A stretch of DNA of 46,694 nt from Candidatus Harrisonbacteria bacterium (GCA_023244835.1 JAHFLN010000004.1:1-46694); one strand, 5' to 3'; shown: positions 24,141 through 31,694, counted from the first letter of the stretch. Numbers and translations are program-made. The notes: generated by a model not told the origin, from the letters alone.

Positions 24141-24434
24141 ATGAGTGCTCAGCTGCAAGAGGAAAGTGCTTCGCTCCGTGACGGGAGGCGAAGGAAAATG
24201 CTCCTGGGTCTATTGCGGGGGGAAGACGACGATCCTGCCCATCTTTTGGGTGATGGGGTTGATCAGTTCCTGGAAGAGAAAGGAAGAGCTGTTCAGACTC
24301 TTCTAGGGCAAGACGACGACGGCCGTCGATGCTCTTCGCCGGATGGCGAGGGTCTCAAATTACCCAATGGATTGGTGTTGGTGTTCATGAGTACTCAGGC
24401 TCTTGAAAGTCATTGCGGATGTTGCTTTGCGTGA
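24141..24434 (+). CDS. Hypothetical acidic protein
   Basis: The 97-residue frame begins ATGAGTGCTCAG after GGGGATTGAGCC, a possible weak Shine-Dalgarno. The product is charged, with two DDD runs (GEDDDPAHLL, GQDDDGRRC) and a Cys-rich end (CGCCFA). TTGACA at about 24034-24039 lacks a clear -10 partner. A hairpin terminator follows at 24553-24596. There is no homology that I recognise. Codon use (many GGG, CTT, GGT) differs slightly from neighbours; it may be a small orphan or spurious. The 24435-24552 stretch shows no other gene. Confidence 0.45.
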   Translation: MSAQLQEESASLRDGRRRKMLLGLLRGEDDDPAHLLGDGVDQFLEEKGRAVQTLLGQDDDGRRCSSPDGEGLKLPNGLVLVFMSTQALESHCGCCFA

Positions 24435-24552
24435 ACAGCGATCATTGCAACTATGACAGACGAGCGTGAGACACGGCATGAAACGATGCTTGGGCGGGCG
24501 CAGTGCGACCCAAACGGGCATGCGGCGTTTTGTGCGAAAGAGCTACAGCGGA

Positions 24553-24596
24553 GAGACCTCGGACAGGGATTCCTGTCCGAGGCTCATTTATTTATA
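24553..24596 (+). terminator. Hairpin terminator
   Basis: A 13-bp stem (GACCTCGGACAGG at 24555-24567 with 24572-24584) and a 4-nt loop, then CATTTATTTAT on plus. It ends transcription from 24141 and may also serve the convergent hydrolase gene. Confidence 0.7.
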
Positions 24597-25155
24597 CGAC
24601 GATAGGGAAGAGGGAGCGTATTGCCTCAAGGGCCGAGGGAAGGGTTGTGAATCCATCCTCCGCATTCATGTGGCCCGCCTCGTGGAGCGTGATGAGCTTC
24701 GCGCCGAGCGTATCCCGTATGAGCGCGCCGCTGCCCGGAAGAACGTGCGGGTCGTCATCGCCTTCGATTGCGATGATCGCGCCGCAGGTGCTTTTGATAC
24801 GCTCGCAATCGAATGGAGAAGAGAAGAACGTCGCGAGCTCCGCATCGTCTGCTTCGAGAAAGCCGGCAACGAGAACAGCGCCTGCGACTCGCGTAGGAGA
24901 GGGGAGTGACTCGAGATAGCGGAGGATAGCAACTGTGCCGATGCTATGTCCTACGAGGATAAGGCCTTCATCGGCGGTACCGACGGTATCGCGTATGGTG
25001 GAAACCCACGCGTCTTTGTCGGGGTGGTCGGTGTCGGGCATCGCGGGGACGGATACGGCGAAGCCCTGTGCTTCGAGCTCGTGCGAGAGCCACGGGAACC
25101 AGTGGTCGGAAGGGGAAGCGCCCCAGCCGTGGATTATGACCGCTCGTTTCTGCAT
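24592..25155 (-). CDS. RBBP9/YdeN-type serine hydrolase
   Basis: The 187-residue alpha/beta hydrolase has the compact RBBP9 layout: HGWGASPSDHWFPWL (residues 9-23), nucleophile Ser71 in VGHSIGTVA, acidic residue Asp134/135 in EGDDDPHVLP and His162 in EAGHMN. Family members are small-molecule or peptide hydrolases; substrate unknown. The start is remarkable: the A of ATG is the final A of the CCA end of the adjacent tRNA-Ile, so tRNA and mRNA overlap by one base. Either they are co-transcribed, and 3' processing of the tRNA leaves a leaderless mRNA, or an internal start is used. No Shine-Dalgarno can exist outside the tRNA. Confidence 0.9.
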   Translation of the reverse strand: MQKRAVIIHGWGASPSDHWFPWLSHELEAQGFAVSVPAMPDTDHPDKDAWVSTIRDTVGTADEGLILVGHSIGTVAILRYLESLPSPTRVAGAVLVAGFLEADDAELATFFSSPFDCERIKSTCGAIIAIEGDDDPHVLPGSGALIRDTLGAKLITLHEAGHMNAEDGFTTLPSALEAIRSLFPIVV

Positions 25156-25231
25156 GGTGGGCCAGGATGGATTCGAACCATCGATCCTCGAGGTATAAGC
25201 TCGATGCTTTGGGCCCCTAAGCTACTGGCCC
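25155..25231 (-). tRNA. tRNA-Ile(UAU) with encoded CCA
   Basis: A perfect cloverleaf: acceptor GGGCCAG/CTGGCCC, D-stem GCTT/AAGC, anticodon stem TCGAG/CTCGA with loop CTTATAC (anticodon UAU), T-arm GATGG-TTCGAAT-CCATC, discriminator A, then CCA. It is the only tRNA here with encoded CCA. UAU would read AUA directly, instead of the lysidine-modified CAU tRNA used by most bacteria. The last A of CCA is also the first base of the hydrolase start codon. Confidence 0.9.
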
Positions 25232-25249
25232 CACGGCTTCCAGTCTATA

Positions 25250-27085
25250 TCAGGCCGCGATCGGCTTCAACTTGAACGATTGCACGATGGCGTTGAAGTC
25301 GTCCTGCTCCAAGACCTCCTTTTCGAGGAGGGCGTCCGCGATGGCGGTCAGTACTTTCTTGCGAGAGCTCACAATCTTCTTCGCGAGGGTATACGCGCGG
25401 GATATAAACCCTTTGATTTCAGCGTCAATTTCCGTTGCGGCGGTTTCGGAGTAGTTCTTTTCGCCGCCCATCGCGTGGCCGAGGAACATCGTCTCTTCGG
25501 TGGTGCCGAAAGCGATCGGGCCGATTTTCTCACTCATGCCGTACTGGGTCACGAGCCGGCGCGCGAGCTCGGATACCTTCTGCAAGTCATTCGAGGCGCC
25601 GGTCGACATTTCGCCGAACATCTCCTGTTCCGCTACATAGCCACCAAGCATCATGGCGAGGTCGGCCGCGAATTGCGAACGGGTGCGGAGCCGTACGTCT
25701 TCGAGGGGAAGTTTTAGGGTATAGCCGCCGGCGAATCCGCGGCTTACGATCGATACCTTGTGGATAGGGTCAGAGTTAACAAGGCTCGCGGCGACGAGTG
25801 CGTGGCCGGCCTCATGGTAGGCGGTTATTTCCCGTTCTTTCGCGGAGATTGCGCGGCCCTTCCGTTCCGGTCCCATCATGACTTTCTCAACGGAGTCAAA
25901 GATATCTTGCTGGGTGATCGAAGAGCGGTTCGCCCGCGCGGCGAGTATCGCCGCCTCGTTCATGAGGTTGGCGAGGTCTGCGCCCGAGAAGCCGGGGGTG
26001 CGTGTCGCGACCTTGCGGAGGTCGACGGTCTGCTCGATTGGTTTTCCCTTCGCGTGGATCGCGAGTATCGCTTCGCGGTCGGCGATGTCGGGGCTGTCCA
26101 AAGCTACGCGCCGATCGAATCGGCCGGGGCGAAGGAGGGCCTCGTCCAATACGTCAGGGCGGTTCGTGGCCGCGAGCACGACGACCTGCGTGTCTCGCTC
26201 GAAGCCGTCCATCTCGACGAGTATTTGGTTCAGTGTCTGCTCGCGCTCGTCGTGCCCGCCGCCCATGCCGCTGCCGCGGTGGCGGCCGATCGCGTCGATC
26301 TCGTCGATAAAGAGGATAGAGGGCGCGGACTTTTTCGCGGTCGCGAAGACATCGCGCGTGCGCGAGGCGCCCACGCCTACGAACATCTCCACGAATTCGG
26401 AGGCCGAGATATGGAAGAAGGGGACGCCGCTTTCGCCCGCCACCGCGCGTGCGAGAAGGGTCTTGCCCGTCCCGGGGGCGCCCATCAAGAGTACGCCGCG
26501 GGGAATCCGCGCGCCCATATCGAGAAATTTCTTAGGGTTCTTTAGGAAGTCCACGACTTCCTCGAGCTCGCGCTTGGTCTCCTTAAGCCCCGCGACATCC
26601 TTGAACATCACGCTGTCTTTTGAGGGGGAGAAGAGTCGGATGTTCGACTTGCCGAAAGAGAATGCCTGGCTCGCGCCGCCTTTCGCCTGGCGGAAGATGA
26701 ACCAGAAAATAGCGATCATGGCGATGATCGGAAGGATTGTGGGAATGAGGACGCTCGCCCAGAATCTGCCGCCCGACTGCCCTTCGACGGAAATCTTCAC
26801 CTTGCCTAATGCGGCGGCATCGACGCCGTAGTTCGTGAGTGTTTGGGTGAGTCCTGCTTCGTTTTCCTTCTCGGCAGTCGCCGCGGTGCCGTCTTTCATC
26901 GTTATGGAGAGGGTATTCTCGCGGACGGTTATCGCGGTTATCGAGCCTTCGTTGATCTTCGCGGCAACTTCATTCAGGGCGAGGGCGGGCGAGGCGGTGC
27001 CAAGCTCCGCGACGAGCGAGAAGGCGAATGATAGGGCAACGAGGATGGCGATGGCCCAGAAAACGTTCTTGTAGAGGAGTTTCAT
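25250..27085 (-). CDS. ftsH: ATP-dependent zinc metalloprotease FtsH
   Basis: The 611-residue membrane-anchored AAA+ protease degrades misfolded membrane and regulatory proteins. Two transmembrane helices (about residues 7-26 and 110-131) flank a short extracytoplasmic domain. Walker A is GAPGTGKT (202-209), Walker B ILFIDEID (257-264), pore loop [15 protein letters not shown], and zinc site HEAGH (424-428) with a distal Asp in [10 protein letters not shown] start at [10 protein letters not shown]; the frame extends 19 residues upstream without support. The minus promoter at 27113-27142 overlaps the start region of the divergent recombinase gene. The C-terminus is 19 bp from tRNA-Ile. Confidence 0.97.
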   Translation of the reverse strand: MKLLYKNVFWAIAILVALSFAFSLVAELGTASPALALNEVAAKINEGSITAITVRENTLSITMKDGTAATAEKENEAGLTQTLTNYGVDAAALGKVKISVEGQSGGRFWASVLIPTILPIIAMIAIFWFIFRQAKGGASQAFSFGKSNIRLFSPSKDSVMFKDVAGLKETKRELEEVVDFLKNPKKFLDMGARIPRGVLLMGAPGTGKTLLARAVAGESGVPFFHISASEFVEMFVGVGASRTRDVFATAKKSAPSILFIDEIDAIGRHRGSGMGGGHDEREQTLNQILVEMDGFERDTQVVVLAATNRPDVLDEALLRPGRFDRRVALDSPDIADREAILAIHAKGKPIEQTVDLRKVATRTPGFSGADLANLMNEAAILAARANRSSITQQDIFDSVEKVMMGPERKGRAISAKEREITAYHEAGHALVAASLVNSDPIHKVSIVSRGFAGGYTLKLPLEDVRLRTRSQFAADLAMMLGGYVAEQEMFGEMSTGASNDLQKVSELARRLVTQYGMSEKIGPIAFGTTEETMFLGHAMGGEKNYSETAATEIDAEIKGFISRAYTLAKKIVSSRKKVLTAIADALLEKEVLEQDDFNAIVQSFKLKPIAA

Positions 27086-27112
27086 GTGTATGAGGGGTGT
27101 CCTTGAGGGTTT

Positions 27113-27142
27113 ATCATAGCATGCGTTTGCCTGTATATTCAA
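27113..27142 (-). promoter_or_regulatory. ftsH promoter
   Basis: On minus, TTGAAT (27137-27142), 18-bp spacer and TATGAT (27113-27118). The -35 lies 4 bp from the start codon of the divergent recombinase gene at 27146, so the two transcripts share about 60 bp of control DNA. Confidence 0.65.
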
Positions 27143-27145
27143 ACC

Positions 27146-28033
27146 ATGGCGATAGCGCGGATATTGAAGGAATATCTCGATTATATCGAGATCGAGCGTG
27201 GCCGTTCGGTTGCCACGCGTGAAGCGTATGCGCAGTACCTCGGCAGATTTTTCGAGGTTGAAAAGATCAGCGATGTTTCAGATATCACCGAGGGGGCAAT
27301 CCGCGACTTCAGGCTATACCTCGCGCGGCAGGACTTGAAAAAGTCTTCGCAGGCTCAGTATGTGATCGCAGTCAGAAGCTTCCTGAAGTACCTGGCGCGG
27401 CAGGGCGTGGAGAGCGTGCCGCCCGACCGCGTGGACGTGCCGAAGGCTCCCGAGAGGCAGATCGAGATTCTGGATCATGCGGAGCTCGTGCGACTCCTTG
27501 CCGCTCCCGACGTGCGCACATTGAAGGGGGCGCGGGACAAGGCGATTCTCGAGCTCTTTTTTTCGACCGGTATGCGGCTTTCCGAGCTCTGTGGACTCGA
27601 CCGGTTCCTCGATATGGCGAAGGACGAATTCACCGTACGGGGGAAGGGGGATAAGGTGCGGCTCGTGTTCGTGTCGAAAGAGGCGCGCGAGAGCATTAAG
27701 GAATACATGGCGAAGCGTGCGGACGCGGACGAAGCGCTCTTCGTGAGCGTTATGCGCGGGAAGGTGATTGGGCGCGTTACCCCGCGCTCGATCGAGCGGT
27801 TGATTACGGCATATGGGAAGAAGGCCGGTATCGTGGGAAAAAAACTCACGCCGCATACTCTGCGGCACTGCTTCGCGACCGACTTGCTCGAGAACGGCGC
27901 CGATCTCCGTTCGGTGCAGGAAATGCTCGGGCATTCGAACATATCGACGACGCAGATCTATACCCACGTAACGAACAGGGGACTGAAGGAGGCATTCAAG
28001 GCGTTTCACGACCGTAGGCGCACGGCGGAATAA
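27146..28033 (+). CDS. Tyrosine recombinase, XerC/XerD type
   Basis: The 295-residue site-specific recombinase has a SAM-like core-binding domain (residues 1-90, ARILKEYLDYIEIERGRS) and a catalytic domain with the full set: Arg144 (STGMRLSELCGL), Lys167 (VRGKGDK), His237 and Arg240 (HTLRHCFATDLLENG), His263 (LGHSNISTTQ) and nucleophile Tyr272 (IYTHV). Length and motifs are those of Xer enzymes that resolve chromosome dimers at dif, and CPR genomes often carry a single Xer. It could also act on other hairpin or tRNA-linked sites (speculation). It is divergent from ftsH and followed by a small hairpin (GGCTGTC/GACAGCC) without a T-run. Confidence 0.93.
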   Translation: MAIARILKEYLDYIEIERGRSVATREAYAQYLGRFFEVEKISDVSDITEGAIRDFRLYLARQDLKKSSQAQYVIAVRSFLKYLARQGVESVPPDRVDVPKAPERQIEILDHAELVRLLAAPDVRTLKGARDKAILELFFSTGMRLSELCGLDRFLDMAKDEFTVRGKGDKVRLVFVSKEARESIKEYMAKRADADEALFVSVMRGKVIGRVTPRSIERLITAYGKKAGIVGKKLTPHTLRHCFATDLLENGADLRSVQEMLGHSNISTTQIYTHVTNRGLKEAFKAFHDRRRTAE

Positions 28034-28104
28034 GGCTGTCTGCGGACAGCCGATTATCACATCGTATTCTTTGTTTCCGATCGGAAATAAAGAAGTTGAA
28101 ATAA

Positions 28105-28133
28105 TAGACAAAATCATAATTTTAGTTCATACT
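28105..28133 (+). promoter_or_regulatory. Promoter for the acyl-carrier-like gene
   Basis: TAGACA (28105-28110), 17-bp spacer and CATACT (28128-28133), about 59 bp before the ATG at 28192, in an AT-rich segment. Confidence 0.6.
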
Positions 28134-28191
28134 AGGCGAAGTCTCGGTTCTCAATGAGAGGCCGCTATTTCGATAACAAGGAGACTGTCAC

Positions 28192-28629
28192 ATGAGGCGG
28201 GTGATGAAGAGCGAGGAAATTTTTCGGAGGGTGCGCGAGGTGGTCGCGAGAGAGTTAGGCATCGAAACGAGGGATATTGCCTGGGAATCGCGGCTCGTGA
28301 CCGATCTCGGGGCGGAGAAGACCGATCTGCTCGATCTGGTGTTCCGTCTCCAGCGGGAATTCAAGATGGATACGATTCCGGCGGGGCATCTGTTTCCGAA
28401 ACTGACGCATGAAATGACTGATGCGGAGGGCGCGTTGACTGGAAAGGGTGTGGGGCTCTTGCTCGTGGGCGCTAAAGAGGCGAGTTTGGCCCATCTTGAT
28501 TTGGAGCCGGGAAAGCGGTTAGAAGACTTGCAGACGGTGGGTATGCTCTGCCGCTATGTCCGGGATCGCTTTACGGATCTGGATACGGCGTTTGCGGTGG
28601 GTAATCTCGACCTCGGAGGTGAGGGGTGA
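28192..28629 (+). CDS. Acyl-carrier-protein-like protein lacking the carrier serine
   Basis: The 145-residue protein starts like an acyl carrier protein: IFRRVREVVARELGIETRDI, then WESRLVTDLGAEKTDLLDLV and FRLQREFKMDTIPAGHLF. In true ACPs the aligned motif is LGADSLD, with Ser carrying phosphopantetheine. Here the aligned residues are E-K-T, with Lys43 in the Ser position, so it cannot be loaded in the normal way. After a 50-residue insertion, a last helix LQTVGMLCRYVRDRF matches ACP helix 4. I infer an ACP-fold protein reused for binding, or a decayed carrier. It is monocistronic, with a promoter at 28105, Shine-Dalgarno AAGGAG and a strong terminator. Confidence 0.75.
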   Translation: MRRVMKSEEIFRRVREVVARELGIETRDIAWESRLVTDLGAEKTDLLDLVFRLQREFKMDTIPAGHLFPKLTHEMTDAEGALTGKGVGLLLVGAKEASLAHLDLEPGKRLEDLQTVGMLCRYVRDRFTDLDTAFAVGNLDLGGEG

Positions 28630-28650
28630 ATGAGAGAGAGTTTTCCGCGA

Positions 28651-28688
28651 GGCCGTCGGGTCACTATGACCGACGGCCTTCCTTTTTT
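28651..28688 (+). terminator. Terminator after the acyl-carrier-like gene
   Basis: An 11-12-bp stem (GGCCGTCGGTC-type arms, 28651-28662 with 28667-28678) with a small loop, followed by TTCCTTTTTT. Confidence 0.92.
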
Positions 28689-28794
28689 ATCACCTCTTAT
28701 TTTCATGGAGCTGGGGGCGGTTCGCGCGGCGGTTTCCGGAATGGCGCGCAGTCCCGATGGGTTTGGTCGCGCCGTGGCGCGCCATCGGGGCGGG

Positions 28795-28826
28795 CGAAAA
28801 GAAAATCCCGCTGCTGGAGCGGGATT
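28795..28826 (-). terminator. Terminator after the 28871-30127 gene
   Basis: On minus, AATCCCGCT (28818-28826) pairs with AGCGGGATT (28804-28812) around a 5-nt loop, followed by TTCTTTTC. The 28689-28794 stretch holds no gene. Confidence 0.85.
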
Positions 28827-28870
28827 ATTCTGGTTCCGAAAATCGGTGCGGGAAGCGGCCGTGAACAGTC

Positions 28871-30127
28871 TTATTGCGCGATCTCTACTTTCCCGTTTTT
28901 TACCGTCTTTACGTACGCCTCGCGGCTCGCGTTTCCGTCCGCATCGAAGTCGGCATGGCCCGCTTCGCCGGTATAGCCGTTGATCGAAGAGAGAGTTTCC
29001 TTGAGCGTCGTAGGGGAGACGGAATGTTCCCCGTCGTAACTTCTCGTAATCGCAACCGCGAGGAGTTTTAGACCGTCGAATGCCTCGGCGCTCCAGCGGA
29101 GCGGCTCGTGGCCATATGCGTCTTTTACGAGTCCCGTAAAGAGGGGAGTAGGCATGCCGTTGAATCCTGTCATCACGACGCCCTCGGCGGCATTACCCGC
29201 GGCAAGAAGCGTGCCGGGATCATCGAAGCAAAGATAGCCGAATAGCTGATTCGTGTAACCGAGTTCGCGGATCTGCCGGACGGCGATCGCGCAGTCGCGC
29301 TGAAGGCCCATAACGGCGATTGTCGCGGGTTTTTGGGCGATGAGCTTTTGGATCTGCGTGCGGAAATCGGTCGTCTCCTGGGTGAATCCCTCGGAGCCGG
29401 TTATCGCGCCGCCTTTTTCCGCGAATGTTTTTGTGAATGCCTCGTTGTATTCGACAACCGCATCGTTATAGGCCGCGAAAAGCGTTCCCGCGGAGGCGAA
29501 CCCGCGCTTCCGCACTTCTTCCGCGAGCGCGGCGCCGATCTTCGACGAGACGTCATCGTTCTTGAAGACGTAGTCGCCCGCGGTGTTAAGCTTTGTCGCG
29601 AGTGACGCCATGGTAAAGAGGACGGTGCGCGTTTCTTCCGCGATCGGGGCGACAGCCAAGGAAATGGGGGATGTGCCGGTTATGAGGGCGACCGCATGGT
29701 CGGTTGTTATAAGCTTACGCGCCGCGGCGGGGGCGTTTTTCACGTCGCTCCGAGTGTCTTCGTAGACGAGGTTGATATGGATGCGGAATTTATCGGTGTC
29801 GTTTACGCCCTTCGCGGCGAGGTCAAGACCTTCCTTGATGCCTTGGCCGTATATCGCCTGGGGACCGGAAAGGGGGATGATAACGCCGATCGTTTCCGAG
29901 TGTTTGGGTGATTGTTTCGCGGGCGCGGATTCTCTAGGCTTTGCGGGGGCCGTAGTCGTAGGGGTAGTCGTTGCCGTGCCGTCGGCGCTCGTGGACGTTT
30001 CGTATGAGAGGAGCTGAGGCGTGCCTGTGATAGAGAGTATCCGTCTGCCATTCCTATAGTGGTCGTAGCCGAGGCCTAATGCGGCAATCACGATGAGTAT
30101 GAGAATAAGCTTGTTCTTGGGATGCAT
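28871..30127 (-). CDS. Membrane-anchored branched-chain-type substrate-binding protein
   Basis: The 418-residue protein has an N-terminal anchor (residues 6-21, KLILILIVIAALGLGY), a Thr/Ala/Pro-rich linker (about 46-75) and a type-1 periplasmic-binding domain (about 78-418). The family pattern is clear: IGVIIPLSGPQAIYGQGIKEGLDLA, VYEDTRSDVKNAPAAARKLI, VALITGTSPISLAVAPIAEE and EVVMTGF-like GVVMTGFNGMP. This is the LivJ/amide-binding group, which normally serves an ABC importer, but no permease or ATPase is nearby. In CPR such orphan anchored receptors may act as surface binding proteins (inference). It has its own terminator at 28795-28826. Confidence 0.9.
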   Translation of the reverse strand: MHPKNKLILILIVIAALGLGYDHYRNGRRILSITGTPQLLSYETSTSADGTATTTPTTTAPAKPRESAPAKQSPKHSETIGVIIPLSGPQAIYGQGIKEGLDLAAKGVNDTDKFRIHINLVYEDTRSDVKNAPAAARKLITTDHAVALITGTSPISLAVAPIAEETRTVLFTMASLATKLNTAGDYVFKNDDVSSKIGAALAEEVRKRGFASAGTLFAAYNDAVVEYNEAFTKTFAEKGGAITGSEGFTQETTDFRTQIQKLIAQKPATIAVMGLQRDCAIAVRQIRELGYTNQLFGYLCFDDPGTLLAAGNAAEGVVMTGFNGMPTPLFTGLVKDAYGHEPLRWSAEAFDGLKLLAVAITRSYDGEHSVSPTTLKETLSSINGYTGEAGHADFDADGNASREAYVKTVKNGKVEIAQ

Positions 30128-30194
30128 ATGGATTGTATATAGAGGAACGCGTGAGGCGCGTCAATAAAAAAACCGGAGTCTCGTAGGATTAGTG

Positions 30195-30277
30195 TGCCTC
30201 TGACAGGACTCGAACCTGTAACCCTTTTGGGGACAACGTTCTAAGCGTTGCGCGTATTCCAATTCCGCCACAGAGGC
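30195..30277 (-). tRNA. tRNA-Leu(UAG)
   Basis: Acceptor GCCTCTG/CAGAGGC (30271-30277 with 30196-30202), long variable arm, anticodon stem CAACG/CGTTG with loop CTTAGAA giving UAG, T-loop TTCGAGT, discriminator A. CCA is not encoded. A T-run (A-run 30168-30174 on plus) follows, but no repeat array. Confidence 0.94.
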
Positions 30278-30291
30278 ATATCTATGAGCAA

Positions 30292-30543
30292 TTATTTCAT
30301 TGTGCCTAGGATTTTTCTTTTGATCCACTCTTTTCCTGATCCTGATTTGAGATATTTTTCGCGCTGCCGCGCGGCAATTCTGGTAGAGTGCTCTTCATGG
30401 AGTATGAGCAGGAATGGCTTATAAGGAGACGTCGTTCGTTCTTTGCCGTTTTGATGCTGGGCCACCCTGCGCTCAAGGTTGTCGGTTATACCAACATAGA
30501 GATAATTCCTAGAAATGCTTTGTAATACATAGACGTTATACAT
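30292..30543 (-). CDS. GIY-YIG domain protein
   Basis: The 83-residue single-domain protein has the GIY-YIG nuclease pattern: YNVYVLQSISRNYLYVGITD (strands with the two Tyr motifs), catalytic Arg in NLERRVAQHQNG, and the C-terminal AARQREKYLKSGSGKEWIK, in which the Glu is the metal ligand. This is the UPF0213-like small group common in CPR, with unknown substrate. Its stop is 14 bp upstream of tRNA-Leu(UAG), and its start follows an interrupted tRNA-Leu 5' fragment at 30601-30624, so the gene is bracketed by tRNA-Leu sequence. That position recalls tRNA-linked mobile nucleases, though no intron structure is evident. Confidence 0.9.
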   Translation of the reverse strand: MYNVYVLQSISRNYLYVGITDNLERRVAQHQNGKERTTSPYKPFLLILHEEHSTRIAARQREKYLKSGSGKEWIKRKILGTMK

Positions 30544-30561
30544 GATTATTTTTTGAGGCGC

Positions 30562-30624
30562 GCCTGCCTGCCCTGCCTACCGGCAGGTAGGCGGCAGGCA
30601 GGTCTGCCATTTCGCCACGGGGGC
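30562..30624 (-). pseudogene. tRNA-Leu 5' fragment interrupted by a CCTGCC/GGCAGG palindromic repeat
   Basis: On minus, 30624-30601 reads like the first 24 nt of a tRNA-Leu (GCCCCCGTGGCGAAATGGCA, then GACC), closely matching the intact tRNA-Leu(UAA) at 41694. Immediately after comes a palindrome (30562-30602): outer arms CCTGCCTGCC/GGCAGGCAGG and inner hairpin GCCTACC-GGCA-GGTAGGC. No anticodon arm, T-arm or CGGGGGC acceptor partner follows; instead the GIY-YIG start codon comes 19 bp later. I read this as a broken tRNA-Leu with a repeat inserted in the D-arm region. Confidence 0.7.
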
Positions 30625-30630
30625 TATATA

Positions 30631-30659
30631 TTGACTTTTTATACTATTTATGCTATATT
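30631..30659 (+). promoter_or_regulatory. Strong sigma-70-type promoter
   Basis: TTGACT (30631-30636), 17-bp spacer and TATATT (30654-30659), about 60 bp before the start of the plus-strand gene at 30721. The region is very AT-rich. Confidence 0.8.
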
Positions 30660-30720
30660 AAGCATAGCATAGGATTCAAAATCATCTCAACCCAAGAGCC
30701 CTCGGGGCGTGGAGGATTCC

Positions 30721-31104
30721 GTGTGGAGCTGGAATTTTTGGAAGAAGAAGTTCGAGAAGGGTTTCGTATGGGCGGGAGTGACGTTCGTCGTCCTCATTCT
30801 GACCGGCTTTTTCCCGTTGAGGGTCGAGAAGACGGTCATCATTCGCGAGTCCATACGGCCGTCGGAACCCGTCCGAGTGCCCGAGCGCGAGCCGCTCACA
30901 TGGTACTCGCGCGGCGGGGAAGGGGGGGGAGATGCCGTGAAGCGGCTATTCCCAAACCTAAAGGAGGTGTCTGTCCCTCCGATGCACTTCGGAGAGGATC
31001 GGGGCCTCGCACCTGTCCGCGTCCCTCCGATGCACTTCGGGGTTCCGGAGAATCCGCGCCCTCGATTCGAATGCCGGCACGGGCGCTGGGTGCGAGTGCA
31101 GTAG
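30721..31104 (+). CDS. Single-pass membrane protein, hypothetical
   Basis: The 127-residue protein has one transmembrane segment (about residues 15-33, GFVWAGVTFVVLILTGFFP) after a basic aromatic start (WSWNFWKKKFEK), then an extracytoplasmic or soluble tail. The tail holds a duplicated VPPMHFG motif (SVPPMHFGEDRG and RVPPMHFGVPEN) and ends CRHGRWVRVQ. I prefer the GTG at 30721, which has GGAGG 5 bp upstream, over the in-frame GTG at 30709. Promoter (30631-30659) and terminator (31132-31172) are both strong. No family recognised. Confidence 0.7.
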   Translation: MWSWNFWKKKFEKGFVWAGVTFVVLILTGFFPLRVEKTVIIRESIRPSEPVRVPEREPLTWYSRGGEGGGDAVKRLFPNLKEVSVPPMHFGEDRGLAPVRVPPMHFGVPENPRPRFECRHGRWVRVQ

Positions 31105-31131
31105 AAGAATCGGCATGCTAGCAGGCCGTAT

Positions 31132-31172
31132 AAAAAACCGAGCGTGGATTCCCACACCCGGTTTTCTTTTTC
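31132..31172 (+). terminator. Terminator after the 30721-31104 gene
   Basis: AAAACCG-AGCGTGG with CCACACC-CGGTTTT (31132-31164), one mismatch, around ATTC, followed by CTTTTTCTC. Confidence 0.85.
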
Positions 31173-31180
31173 TCTCTGTA

Positions 31181-31468
31181 TATCGTTTTACCGCCCTACA
31201 GTGCACGCCTCGCCTCCCGCGCCGGTAACGGAGCAGATGAGCGGAATGACCGCGAAGGCAAGAAGCGCGACTACGATGCCAATCACGGCATTGAGTATCA
31301 TGGGAGAGGCCTCCTTTTCCTTACCCTGCGTGAAGAGGAATGCGCCGCGGAGGAGATAGACAAGGGCGACAAAAAAGATAATGACCTGAAAATAGCCGAT
31401 AAGCTTATATCCAACATCGAGAAGGGCATAGAAACCGCCGCCTGAGCCCCCGACGCGGGAGATGCCGC
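31181..31468. repeat. 288-bp direct repeat, copy 1 (pilin C-terminal module)
   Basis: This segment and 31695-31982 read as base-for-base identical over 288 bp. It covers the shared C-terminal 92 residues or so of the two adjacent pilin-like genes plus a few bases past the stop. Flanking sequences are unrelated or diverged. Confidence 0.92.
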
Positions 31469-31688
31469 GGCCATAGCTCCCACCAGCGTTTAAGGGGGGG
31501 AGATTTGCTCCGGGAAAGCTATATCCGCCGCCGTAAGAGTTATTAAGAAGGCTTGGAGGAACGGAGTTTTGGTATAAGCTGTTAACGTAAGGATCGGCGG
31601 GATAATTCTGTCCAGGCTGGGCAAAAGCGGTTATAGGGGTGGAAAATAAGACAAGGAGTGATCCATACGTGGCGCGGATGAATTTCAT
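31188..31688 (-). CDS. VirB2/TrbC-like pilin, longer paralogue
   Basis: The 166-residue protein has a signal peptide (MKFIRATYGSLLVLFSTPITAFAQ, cleavage likely after AFA). A Gly/Asn/Pro/Tyr-rich mature N-terminus (about residues 25-75, with NNSYGGGYSFPG) follows. Two hydrophobic helices come next (about 97-115 VGYKLIGYFQVIIFFVALV; 133-155 ILNAVIGIVVALLAFAVIP) with a basic-acidic loop FTQGKEKEASPM between. This two-helix layout is that of TrbC/VirB2 pilins. The C-terminal 92 residues are identical to those of the next gene upstream (31701-32063), while the signal peptide is diverged and the Gly-rich insert is unique. It is last in an overlapping cluster from the MBL-like gene through gyrA. Confidence 0.8.
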   Translation of the reverse strand: MKFIRATYGSLLVLFSTPITAFAQPGQNYPADPYVNSLYQNSVPPSLLNNSYGGGYSFPGANLPPLNAGGSYGRGISRVGGSGGGFYALLDVGYKLIGYFQVIIFFVALVYLLRGAFLFTQGKEKEASPMILNAVIGIVVALLAFAVIPLICSVTGAGGEACTVGR

Positions 31689-31694
31689 ATTAAT

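Noticed and set aside
24466-24919. Plus-strand open frames over the RBBP9-like hydrolase
   Set aside because: They are antisense to a gene with a clear catalytic triad and cross the hairpin at 24553-24596.
28630-28983. Plus-strand open frames after the acyl-carrier-like gene
   Set aside because: They begin within the terminator at 28651-28688 and overlap the 3' end of the binding-protein gene antisense.
30195-30624. Group I intron in tRNA-Leu hosting the GIY-YIG gene
   Set aside because: The downstream tRNA-Leu(UAG) is complete with its own 5' half. No 3' half matching the GCCCCCG fragment and no intron core is seen.
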